The notes under the pieces are model-generated. The model did no database searches and was not told the DNA's origin. It worked only from the letters and a program-made list of their open reading frames with translations. This document shows, in pieces, positions 1 through 7,732 of a DNA stretch of 41,655 bases. A program made the position numbers and the translations under genes. Position 1 is the first letter of the stretch. Each line of letters opens with the position of its first letter. The DNA lies in NCBI GenBank assembly GCA_019113265.1, contig DXHT01000033.1:1-41655 (forward strand), written 5' to 3'. Source of the DNA: Bacillota bacterium. Its GTDB lineage: Bacteria; Bacillota; Clostridia; Christensenellales; Pumilibacteraceae.

Positions 1-384
1 TGACAGCGAGTCGGACCCGTCGGCGTTCTTGTGGTGCATATCCGTGCGCAACCAGTCGAACACGGGCATGAAATTATAGCATACGCATTTGACCCCGTGC
101 GCCGCGACGGTGCGGATGTTTGCGATGTAGTTGGCTATGTAGCGGTCGCGCTCTCCCCTGCCGAGTTTGATATCCTCGTGAACGGGTATGGACTCGATGA
201 CTTCCATGCCGAGCCCCGCGTCCGCCGCCAGCTTTTCCAGCCTTGCCACGGAAGCGTCGCTCCACGCTTCGCCCACCGGCACGTCGTAAACCGCGGTAAC
301 CACTCCCGTCATTCCGGGTATCTGCTTGATATAGGAAAGAGGGATACTGTCCTTCTCTCCGTACCATCTGAATGTCAGCTTCAT
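1..384 (-). CDS. uxuA: Mannonate dehydratase, N-terminal part (runs off the left edge of the window)
   Basis: Reverse-strand translation MKLTFRWYGEKDSIPLSYIKQIPGMTGVVTAVYDVPVGEAW... is characteristic of UxuA; RBS GGAGACGGAGAAATG. Absent from the ORF track because it has no stop in the window. Confidence 0.92.
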   Translation of the reverse strand, partial: MKLTFRWYGEKDSIPLSYIKQIPGMTGVVTAVYDVPVGEAWSDASVARLEKLAADAGLGMEVIESIPVHEDIKLGRGERDRYIANYIANIRTVAAHGVKCVCYNFMPVFDWLRTDMHHKNADGSDSLS

Positions 385-414
385 TTCTCCGTCTCCTTTT
401 GTTTCCGTAATTAT

Positions 415-443
415 ATTTTAGCACATATCCGCGCGGTTTGCAA
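415..443 (-). promoter_or_regulatory. Promoter P1 for uxuA
   Basis: Reverse strand TTGCAA-17 bp-TAAAAT with TATGTGC just before the -10, about 30 nt upstream of the uxuA ATG. Confidence 0.65.
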
Positions 444-497
444 TTGCGAAAATATGCTATTTGCATTGCATTTTAAGTACCCTGCCGCTTTCGCGGA

Positions 498-624
498 TAA
501 AATGCAAGGCGGGAGCAGCACACCGACGTGAATGCGCCCTCCCGCCTGCATCAAACGGAACTCGAAATAATGCACACCGAGCGGTTTTCCCCTGTCGGAT
601 TATTATCGCTTTCCCATCACCGAC
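498..624 (-). ncRNA. Candidate small RNA or leader/attenuator between two leftward promoters
   Basis: Downstream of promoter P2 (631-659); contains TGTCGG...CCGACA near the 5' end and a TGCAGGCGGGAG...CTCCCGCCTTGCA stem (503-550) followed by TTTTAT on the minus strand. Confidence 0.35.
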
Positions 625-630
625 AAGCAT

Positions 631-659
631 ATTGTAGCACATATCTTTGCGAGTTTCAA
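631..659 (-). promoter_or_regulatory. Second leftward promoter P2
   Basis: Reverse strand TTGAAA-17 bp-TACAAT, with the same ATATGTGC block before the -10. Confidence 0.55.
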
Positions 660-681
660 TTGCATTTTTTTTGAAAATATA

Positions 682-710
682 TTGCATTTTCAATTTATAT
701 GTGCTATCAT
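682..710 (+). promoter_or_regulatory. Promoter for the AraC-family regulator
   Basis: TTGCAT-17 bp-TATCAT, with TATATGTGC before the -10. Confidence 0.6.
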
Positions 711-753
711 AAAACCGAGCGGAAGGGATATGCCTTTCGCCGAAGGGGATATA

Positions 754-1536
754 ATGTTCGCATATAAAAAAGACGGAATGGATTTCGCGCATAAGTACGA
801 CGAGCACCCCGCGCCCGCACCCGACTACGAAAAGCACTACCACGACTTTTTCGAGATACTCTACTTCGTACAGGGCGACGCGGATTTTACCGTGGAAGAC
901 AGCGTGTATAAACTGCACTCGGGCGATATAGTCTTTATACAGCCGGGCGAACACCATCACGTCGTGCTCAACCGCAAAGTAAGCTACGAGAGGTACGTTC
1001 TTAAATTCAGCGAGAGCCTTATACCCAAGTATATGTTCGGGCGCATTCGCAGCCGCGCCTCTTTCTATAACGCAAGCAAGGGCATGAGCGCGCTGTTCGG
1101 CGGTCTGGACGACATTTACGAAAAGTATTCGGGCGACGACCTCGAAACGCTGTTTACCTGCCGTATGCTCGAACTCATGATAATGCTCTGCCTCGAACCC
1201 GAGGCGAACAAGACCGCCGTTCACGACAATACGATAACTCAGATAATAAACTATATCAGCGAGAATATCCGCGAACAGATTACCCTGCCCGCAATATGCG
1301 AGCAATTCCACTTCTCGCAGTCGTATATCAGCAACAAGTTCAGCCGCCACATGAAAGTTTCCGTCATATCCTACGTGCGCACGAAAAAGATCATGGCCGC
1401 CCACCGCGAGATCATGCAGGGCGAAAAAGCGACGGACGCGGCGGAGCATTACGGCTTTACCGACTACTCCACGTTCTACCGCGCGTATGTCAAGGTCATG
1501 GGCTTCCCGCCGAGTACGCGCATTCCCGAAAAATAA
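754..1536 (+). CDS. AraC-family transcriptional regulator with N-terminal cupin sensor
   Basis: MFAYKKDGMDFAHKYDEHPAPAPDYEKHYHDFFEILYFVQGDADF... (cupin) and C-terminal HTH ...FSQSYISNKFSRHMKVSVISYVRTKKIMAAHREI...ATDAAEHYGFTDYSTFYRAYVKVMGFPPS. Start at 754 chosen for GAAGGGG RBS. Confidence 0.93.
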   Translation: MFAYKKDGMDFAHKYDEHPAPAPDYEKHYHDFFEILYFVQGDADFTVEDSVYKLHSGDIVFIQPGEHHHVVLNRKVSYERYVLKFSESLIPKYMFGRIRSRASFYNASKGMSALFGGLDDIYEKYSGDDLETLFTCRMLELMIMLCLEPEANKTAVHDNTITQIINYISENIREQITLPAICEQFHFSQSYISNKFSRHMKVSVISYVRTKKIMAAHREIMQGEKATDAAEHYGFTDYSTFYRAYVKVMGFPPSTRIPEK

Positions 1537-1667
1537 CGCCCGTTGCCTTTTGCGGCAGTGTGAGTCACCTTCCCGCCTATTGCGGAGCGGGCAAGATATT
1601 TTTTCTCTTGCTTTCGGCAAAACGAAGCGCACCGCGTTTTTTCGTTTCTGCAAGATCATGTAACTTC

Positions 1668-1709
1668 CCCGTCCGCCTACGCGATCAAAGCGCGGACGGG
1701 TTTTGTTTT
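1668..1709 (+). terminator. Rho-independent terminator after the AraC gene
   Basis: CCCGTCCGC...GCGGACGGG followed by TTTTGTTTT. Confidence 0.75.
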
Positions 1710-1721
1710 CCCCTATCGCAC

Positions 1722-1758
1722 AAAAAGAGCGGGCGGCGCAATCGCGCGCCGCCCGCTC
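1722..1758 (-). terminator. Rho-independent terminator after the GH3 gene
   Basis: GAGCGGGCGGCGC-AATCGC-GCGCCGCCCGCTC; on the minus strand followed by TTTTTG. Confidence 0.8.
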
Positions 1759-1803
1759 AATGTGATGGGATGATTATATATTTGCGGCTCTCGCCGCTTT
1801 TTG

Positions 1804-4800
1804 TCAGTCAGCGCCGCCTGCGGTTATAACTGCGCTTTCGGCTGTCAGGCGGATACCGTAGATATTCGCTCCCACATTCGTATTGTCGGAATTGACGGTA
1901 AACGTTATCGTATTGTCTCCCGCAATCAGATCGGCGAAACAAAGGAACGTATACTCGTTCGAAGGCGTAAACGTTTCCTCAGTGGTCGCGCAGCGGGGCA
2001 GCAACACGGAATCCGCATCGGACACATCGCTGCCGTTCACAGCCAGATCGAGGAACTGCCCGAACGTCACGTCCGAACTGCGGCGCGACAGCTCGATGTA
2101 AATGCCTGCTCTTGCCGCGCTGTCCGAATGCACCGTGAACGTAACGGTTGCGCCCTTGTTGCCGTTGAGGTCGCCTATCGGGATCTGTTTCCTGCCGTTC
2201 GCCCTGTGCTCGGGTGCTCCGAGAACGGGATTGGCTTCGCCTCCGACGGCATCCACGCCCGCGGCAAGTCCGCTTCCCTCACGCGCCGCGAAATCGTATA
2301 CCGTCCATTCTGAGTCGTCCGGATCGGACAATGCAGCGGGCGTAAACGTCGCGTCCGGAGAAAGCAGCTTTATTCCGTAGATATTGTGCGCCGTGAACGA
2401 AGCCGTGTTGTTCACAGTGAATGTGATCGCGTTCTGCCCTTCCCGAAGAGGGATATAGCCTATGCGTACGAACGTGTTGCTCGCTTCGTACTGCGTACCG
2501 GCAGGCATATCCGCATCCGACGTGTATTTCGTTCCGTTCACGGTAAGATCCGCCCAGTCGGCGAACTTATTGACCGTTGACAGATTACCGAGTTCCATGT
2601 ACAGCGCGGCTTCGGTATCGGCGGAGGACTCGACGTAGAACGTCACATACCTGCCCTTTCCCGTATCGAGATTGCCTATCGGGTAATACTTATCGTTGTT
2701 GGGTCTGCCAGTCGTTATCTGACAGCCGGAAGACATTTCCACTCCTTCGGACAGCGTCTGCGATTCCGGAGCGGACAAAGCGCGGAAGTCGAGTTCGTTC
2801 CAGTCGCTTTCGTCGCGCGCGGGGGTATTGACGTTAGGCACGTAATCGCTGTATACGAAACGGCCCATCGCAATCAATTCGCCGCTTTCGCCGAAGAAAC
2901 GGACGGTATACTCCGAACCGGCAGTCAAACCGAGTCCGGAAACGTCTGCGGAAAACGCATACGTGTTTTCGCCCGACGCCGTCACGGAGAACTCTCCGAC
3001 TTCGTTTCCTCCGACGGTGACGGATTCCGCCGCCGTCAGATCCTTTGTCGTAGCCACCGTCGCGGAAACCGTTCCGTCGGGATTCGTCACCGCGCCCGTG
3101 ACCGACGCGTACACTCCGTGGCGGGGAGTGCCGACTATATCCGCCTCGGAGCCGTCCGACCATGTCACGGGAACATCGCTGAGGAACGCTACGTAATCGA
3201 AGTTATATGCCGTGCCGACCGGTGCGATTTTAAGCGAATTTTCGCCCTTTGTAAGCGTCACGCAGCCGAGATTGACTTCCTGGAAATCGAACCATGTTCC
3301 CGTCTCCGTCCGTTCGACCATCGTCGACCGGTCAAGCAGTTCGCCGCCTTCGGCGTTGGTGAGCATGGGAAGAGCCACGTCGGTAAATCTCGTAACTCCG
3401 CCCGTTCCGCGGGACACGCGCGCAAGCAGCGTGACGGTAGTCGTTTCGGCAACGCTCACGTTGAACGTTATGGATGCGCCCGTATTGGACGAGAAGTTAC
3501 CTATACCGCTCACATATTCTCCGGTAGAAACGTCCGTCCTGTCCGTGAACACGCTGACCGCGCCCATCGAACCGCTCGTTCTTTCGACCCGCCGGTTCTC
3601 CGCCTCGAACGTATACGAACCCGTTCTGTCCGCTCCGCACTTTATCGCGCACGCTTCGAGATCGCTCTCCTCGTCCATGCAGCCGCCGCAGACGGGGCAC
3701 TTGTGAGTGCACTGTTCTTCCGTCGGGGTACCGGGCGTTTCCTGCGTGGGCGGAGCCGTTTCGGCAGAGCCGCCGCACGTCGTGACCGGCACGACTACCG
3801 CGACTACTATTATCGCCGCCGCGACTACCGCTATTGCCGCTATTATCGGCTTTTTATATCTTGCGAACACGCTGCGCTTTGCGGGAGCGGATATCCCGCC
3901 GCACGCGCCTGCGCCGCCCGCGCCCGTGCCGCCTGCTCCGGAGCCTGCGGACGCGTACAGATTCGCCGCTTTATCGCGCTCCGCCTCGAGCTGTTTTCGT
4001 TTTTCCGCGCGCTCCGACGCGCCCGCCATGTATTTCTTGAACTTATCGGACGCGAACACAAAGCTCAGCGTCGTCATTACCGCACACAGCACCGCCACGA
4101 TAAGCGACGCTATTTTAAGTCCTAAAAGTGCACTCTGCCACCACGGCGTTATGCGCACATACACGTCGTCAGACGTTATTCCGTTCATCGCGTGAGAGTG
4201 CAGCTGAGTATAGAGCATTCTGCGCGCCGCTTCGCGGAGAGCGCAAGCCACCGTCGCATTGTCCTTATACTCGTCCATAAGCGTGGTGCTTCCGCCCATG
4301 AGCCAGAAATCCTGACCGGCTATAAGCGCTTCCGCGAATATCGCCGCATTGGTATGCGCGTCGTTTGCCACGCCCATATGACGTCCGACGGCGGCGTCGG
4401 ACTGCACCGCGCCCTCGAATCCCCACTCTCCGCGGAGAAGATCGTTGAGCAGTCCCTTATGCCGTCCAGCCCACGTCGTGCCTATGCGGTTGAACGAACT
4501 CATTATGCCGTTAAGACCCGTCACCGCGCAGGATTTTTCAAACGCCTTTGCGTACACCTCGCGTATGGACTGTTCGTTCGCCCATATGCTGACACCGTAA
4601 CGGTTGCGCTCCTCGTCGTTGAGCAGCATATGCTTGACGTAGAGTATGCATCCGCGGTTCATCAGTCCGACGGTCTCGGCGGAGAGCATTTCGCCCGTCA
4701 TCACGCCGTCCTCGCTGAAATACTCCCAGTTGCGTCCGGAATACGCGGAGCGGTGTATGTTCGCTCCCGGACCGTTAAGTCCCTCATATCCGACATGCAT

Positions 4801-7149
4801 CATTTCCATGCCGAACGCGTTGCCGAGTTCCTCTATCAGCGGAGTGTTCCACGTCGACGCCATATTCACCTCGCAGGGGAATATCATGCAGGTGCCGAGT
4901 GTGGGATTGGGCTGATTTATGCCTGACGGGCCGTTCTGCGAAAGTCCTCCCGGAGCATTTACTGACGCCGCGCCCGCAAGAACGTGAGCGCCGTAAGTGA
5001 TCAGATACGTCTGCTCCGCATAGCTCGTCTGATTCATCAGATCGCCCCATATCGGGTCGTCGTATTCGCGTTCCATGAGCATTACGAGGGACAGCGCTCC
5101 GTCCTTACACGTGACTGTTTCATAAGTCGGAACCGTCGCATCCGGGTCTTCGGTTATACCTGTGTAATACTGCATATCCGCGATCATCTTATCGTTTACG
5201 CACGTCATTTCGACGGGCGAAGGATATGTCGCATCCCAGTCGTTTCTCGAAAGATATGTTATCTTCTGATCCGCAGTCCCTTCATAGAGATTGATATCCG
5301 CGTTCGAGAACAGATTCTTCACTTTCTCGCCCGTATACGGGGAAACGGAATACGTTTCGAAATCGTCCTCGGCTACGGTTATCTTATGAGCGAGGGACGC
5401 ATTGCCGGGCGCGTCCATACGCGCCTTCTGATCGGATGACAGCGGCTTTGCCGCAAGAATATTGTTGAGCGCGTCGTGAGATGACGTACCCGTCGCAAGA
5501 TAATAATCGCCCTTTTCGAGAATATACGTTCCCGCGCCGTACGCGTCGTAACTCTTGAAATCGTATTCGCTCACGGTCACGGTCAGAGTCTGCGAATTGG
5601 GTTTGCCCGTCTCGGAAGCGGGATAGAGCATATCAGTCTTTGCGAACGCGACAAGCTCGACCGCAGCCTTCTCGACGGGATGTTCTTCCGATTTGTCGTA
5701 ATCGGTATACGGTTTCTGGATATACACCTGCATTGCGTCCTTGCCGGGCACGCTGCCGGTGTTGGTTATCGTAAGCGATACTTCATACTCGCCGTCCGCC
5801 GTTTCTTCCACCTTATAGTCGGAATACGCGAACGTCGTATACGATTCGCCGTGACCAAACGAATACGCCACCTCGTCGGAATAGTTCCATGCACCGCTGC
5901 CGGCTTTGACGCCCTTTGCGGAGTCCGCGTTGCCGCGCCCGAGAACGTAATCCTCGTAGCGCGTTTCGTAATACTTATATCCGACGTAAATACCCTCCTG
6001 ATACACGAGATACTTATCGTTGTGCGTATAGGTAAACTCGGGCGGAAGTCCTTTCGAACTTGTGAACGTATGATCGCCGAAGTTCTCGCTGGCGGGCGCG
6101 GAGTCCGTATCCTTGACCCACGTATCGACGAGATGTCCGGACGGGTTGACTTTGCCGCTGAGAAGATTTGCCACCTGTTCGGCGGCGACCGTACCGCCCA
6201 TGCCCACCCATGCGCATGCATCTATGTCGTAGTCGTCTATCGTCATCGTCTGAACGGGCGTCGCACTGTTGACGAGCAGAATGACGCTGTTCACTTTTCC
6301 CTGCTCTTTGAGATCGCACAGGTTCCGAAGCACGCCCTGCTCCGCTTTCGACAAATCGAGATAACAGTCGTCGGCGCATTCATCCGTATCCGAATCGAAG
6401 TTTGTATCGTAATCCTCTCCGCCGTTACGGGATATGACCATTACCGCCGCGTCCTTGTAATTATCCGTTTCTTCGAGCACGCTGCCCGTCAGAGTATCGT
6501 CGAAGCGCTGTAATTCGTCCCACGGGGCTTCGTTTATGCGGTATTCGCCGTAGTTCTTATCATCTACTCCGGCAGCCACCGAACCGACGAGAGCATATCC
6601 GTATTCGGACGACGCTATACGGTAGAGATTCCACAGCGCGTCGTATACGTCAAGTCCGTTCTCTTCCGATTTGCTCTTGATATCGTCCGAACCGCTGTAT
6701 GCGATATAACCCGATCCGGTACCGCTGTAAATGTACCTCGACCGCTGCGAGGACACGCCGAAGAACCCTATCTTCGCGCCCTGCGCAAGCGGAAGAGCGC
6801 CGTCGTTCCACAGCAGCACGCTGCTCTCGTCCGCCGTCTTACGCGCCACCGCCATGGAATTCGCGCGCATAGCCGCGTCGTCGTATTTCGGTACGCGTTC
6901 ATTATCTTCGTTCACGGTATATACGACATTGCCTTCCGCGTCGCGCACGAAATAATCGGACTTATAGTAATCGGTAAATATGCTCGCGTCGTCCTCGTTC
7001 GCCACTCTTCTGAACACGTTGATGCCGAGAGCGGCGTTGATCTGCCCTTCGTAATTCATCGCTATCGCGCTTCCCACAAAGGAGATCACGGTAAGGATCA
7101 CGAAAAACGCGGTAAGAAGGCTCCACACCGATCTTTCAAAAATCTTCAT
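1804..7149 (-). CDS. Membrane-anchored glycoside hydrolase family 3 protein with permuted domain order and C-terminal CBM6/35-like modules
   Basis: Start MKIFERSVWSLLTAFFVILTVISFVGSAIA after AAGGAGG. GH3 C-terminal-type domain (ESSVLLWNDGALPLA...) and FnIII-like region precede the GH3 barrel (NAPGGLSQNGPSGINQP...NWEYFSEDG...VKHMLLNDEERNRYGVS...GIMSSFNRIG...WGFEGAVQSDA). Then two more TM segments and repeated beta-rich modules beginning YTFEAENRRVERTSG. Confidence 0.88.
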   Translation of the reverse strand: MKIFERSVWSLLTAFFVILTVISFVGSAIAMNYEGQINAALGINVFRRVANEDDASIFTDYYKSDYFVRDAEGNVVYTVNEDNERVPKYDDAAMRANSMAVARKTADESSVLLWNDGALPLAQGAKIGFFGVSSQRSRYIYSGTGSGYIAYSGSDDIKSKSEENGLDVYDALWNLYRIASSEYGYALVGSVAAGVDDKNYGEYRINEAPWDELQRFDDTLTGSVLEETDNYKDAAVMVISRNGGEDYDTNFDSDTDECADDCYLDLSKAEQGVLRNLCDLKEQGKVNSVILLVNSATPVQTMTIDDYDIDACAWVGMGGTVAAEQVANLLSGKVNPSGHLVDTWVKDTDSAPASENFGDHTFTSSKGLPPEFTYTHNDKYLVYQEGIYVGYKYYETRYEDYVLGRGNADSAKGVKAGSGAWNYSDEVAYSFGHGESYTTFAYSDYKVEETADGEYEVSLTITNTGSVPGKDAMQVYIQKPYTDYDKSEEHPVEKAAVELVAFAKTDMLYPASETGKPNSQTLTVTVSEYDFKSYDAYGAGTYILEKGDYYLATGTSSHDALNNILAAKPLSSDQKARMDAPGNASLAHKITVAEDDFETYSVSPYTGEKVKNLFSNADINLYEGTADQKITYLSRNDWDATYPSPVEMTCVNDKMIADMQYYTGITEDPDATVPTYETVTCKDGALSLVMLMEREYDDPIWGDLMNQTSYAEQTYLITYGAHVLAGAASVNAPGGLSQNGPSGINQPNPTLGTCMIFPCEVNMASTWNTPLIEELGNAFGMEMMHVGYEGLNGPGANIHRSAYSGRNWEYFSEDGVMTGEMLSAETVGLMNRGCILYVKHMLLNDEERNRYGVSIWANEQSIREVYAKAFEKSCAVTGLNGIMSSFNRIGTTWAGRHKGLLNDLLRGEWGFEGAVQSDAAVGRHMGVANDAHTNAAIFAEALIAGQDFWLMGGSTTLMDEYKDNATVACALREAARRMLYTQLHSHAMNGITSDDVYVRITPWWQSALLGLKIASLIVAVLCAVMTTLSFVFASDKFKKYMAGASERAEKRKQLEAERDKAANLYASAGSGAGGTGAGGAGACGGISAPAKRSVFARYKKPIIAAIAVVAAAIIVVAVVVPVTTCGGSAETAPPTQETPGTPTEEQCTHKCPVCGGCMDEESDLEACAIKCGADRTGSYTFEAENRRVERTSGSMGAVSVFTDRTDVSTGEYVSGIGNFSSNTGASITFNVSVAETTTVTLLARVSRGTGGVTRFTDVALPMLTNAEGGELLDRSTMVERTETGTWFDFQEVNLGCVTLTKGENSLKIAPVGTAYNFDYVAFLSDVPVTWSDGSEADIVGTPRHGVYASVTGAVTNPDGTVSATVATTKDLTAAESVTVGGNEVGEFSVTASGENTYAFSADVSGLGLTAGSEYTVRFFGESGELIAMGRFVYSDYVPNVNTPARDESDWNELDFRALSAPESQTLSEGVEMSSGCQITTGRPNNDKYYPIGNLDTGKGRYVTFYVESSADTEAALYMELGNLSTVNKFADWADLTVNGTKYTSDADMPAGTQYEASNTFVRIGYIPLREGQNAITFTVNNTASFTAHNIYGIKLLSPDATFTPAALSDPDDSEWTVYDFAAREGSGLAAGVDAVGGEANPVLGAPEHRANGRKQIPIGDLNGNKGATVTFTVHSDSAARAGIYIELSRRSSDVTFGQFLDLAVNGSDVSDADSVLLPRCATTEETFTPSNEYTFLCFADLIAGDNTITFTVNSDNTNVGANIYGIRLTAESAVITAGGAD

Positions 7150-7430
7150 TCTTCCGCCCCTCCTTTTACGGCTTTTCGTCCGCGCACGAGAAAGCGCATG
7201 ACGAAAGACCACCCGCACGCAAGCACGAACAGTATGTCCGTAACAAACAGCAGTATCTGCCACCAGCTGTCGAACAGCCCCGCCGATCTGTGCGTCGCGC
7301 CCGCAACGGCGTTGGAGACGACGAACGCGGCTATTATGCCCGCCGTGACGTAGAATATCACGATCAGGCATATGCCGCCCAGCACACCCCACGGCACCTT
7401 ACGGAACCGCTCATTGTCGATAAAGCTCAT
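7146..7430 (-). CDS. Small membrane protein (about 94 aa, two predicted TM segments) translationally coupled to the GH3 gene
   Basis: MSFIDNERFRKVPWGVLGGICLIVIFYVTAGIIAAFVVSNAVAG...WWQILLFVTDILFVLACGWSFVMRFLVRGRKAVKGGAEE; 4-nt ATGA overlap with the GH3 start; RBS GGAGGAG. Confidence 0.75.
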   Translation of the reverse strand: MSFIDNERFRKVPWGVLGGICLIVIFYVTAGIIAAFVVSNAVAGATHRSAGLFDSWWQILLFVTDILFVLACGWSFVMRFLVRGRKAVKGGAEE

Positions 7431-7496
7431 TTTCTCCTCCGAAATGTTTATTCCGAGGGCAAGGAACAAAAAACGCAATCGTTCGCCCTCGTTAAA

Positions 7497-7524
7497 AGAA
7501 TACACGAGAGACGGAAAAAAACAA
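7497..7524 (-). promoter_or_regulatory. Candidate promoter with weak -35 for the small membrane protein-GH3 operon
   Basis: Reverse strand TTGTTT-16 bp-TATTCT, immediately downstream of a direct repeat. Confidence 0.4.
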
Positions 7525-7525
7525 T

Positions 7526-7559
7526 GCGAACGTCGTAAAATGTACCGCGAGTGTCGTAA
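7526..7559 (-). promoter_or_regulatory. Direct-repeat operator, candidate LytTR response-regulator binding site
   Basis: GCGAACGTCGTAA (7526-7538) and GCGAGTGTCGTAA (7547-7559) start exactly 21 bp apart and abut the candidate -35. Confidence 0.5.
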
Positions 7560-7575
7560 TCGACAGAGCACAAGC

Positions 7576-7612
7576 AAAGAACGGACGCATCATTAAGACG
7601 CGTCCGTTCTTT
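7576..7612 (-). terminator. Strong hairpin between the two-component genes and the GH3 operon, probable terminator
   Basis: AAAGAACGGACGC-ATCATTAAGAC-GCGTCCGTTCTTT; perfect 13-bp arms. Confidence 0.6.
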
Positions 7613-7732
7613 CCGATCGGCTTTATGCGGCTTTGCATCCGTTCCGACGCACGAGATGACACGCGTTATCGGCGTTCAAGCGCAGCCCGCACAGCTTGTC
7701 GCCGTCAGACGAAAGACCGATATTACCGCGAG

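Noticed and set aside
457-1659. 400-aa minus-strand ORF opposite the AraC gene
   Set aside because: Antisense shadow; its C-terminal 57 codons overlap the P2 leader, but no RBS or family resemblance supports translation.
7623-7732. Possible short peptide or AgrD-like pheromone gene after the histidine kinase (…NIGLSSDGDKLCGLRLNADNACHLVRRNGCKAA)
   Set aside because: No in-frame start codon after the kinase stop and no RBS; no AgrB-like processing gene nearby.
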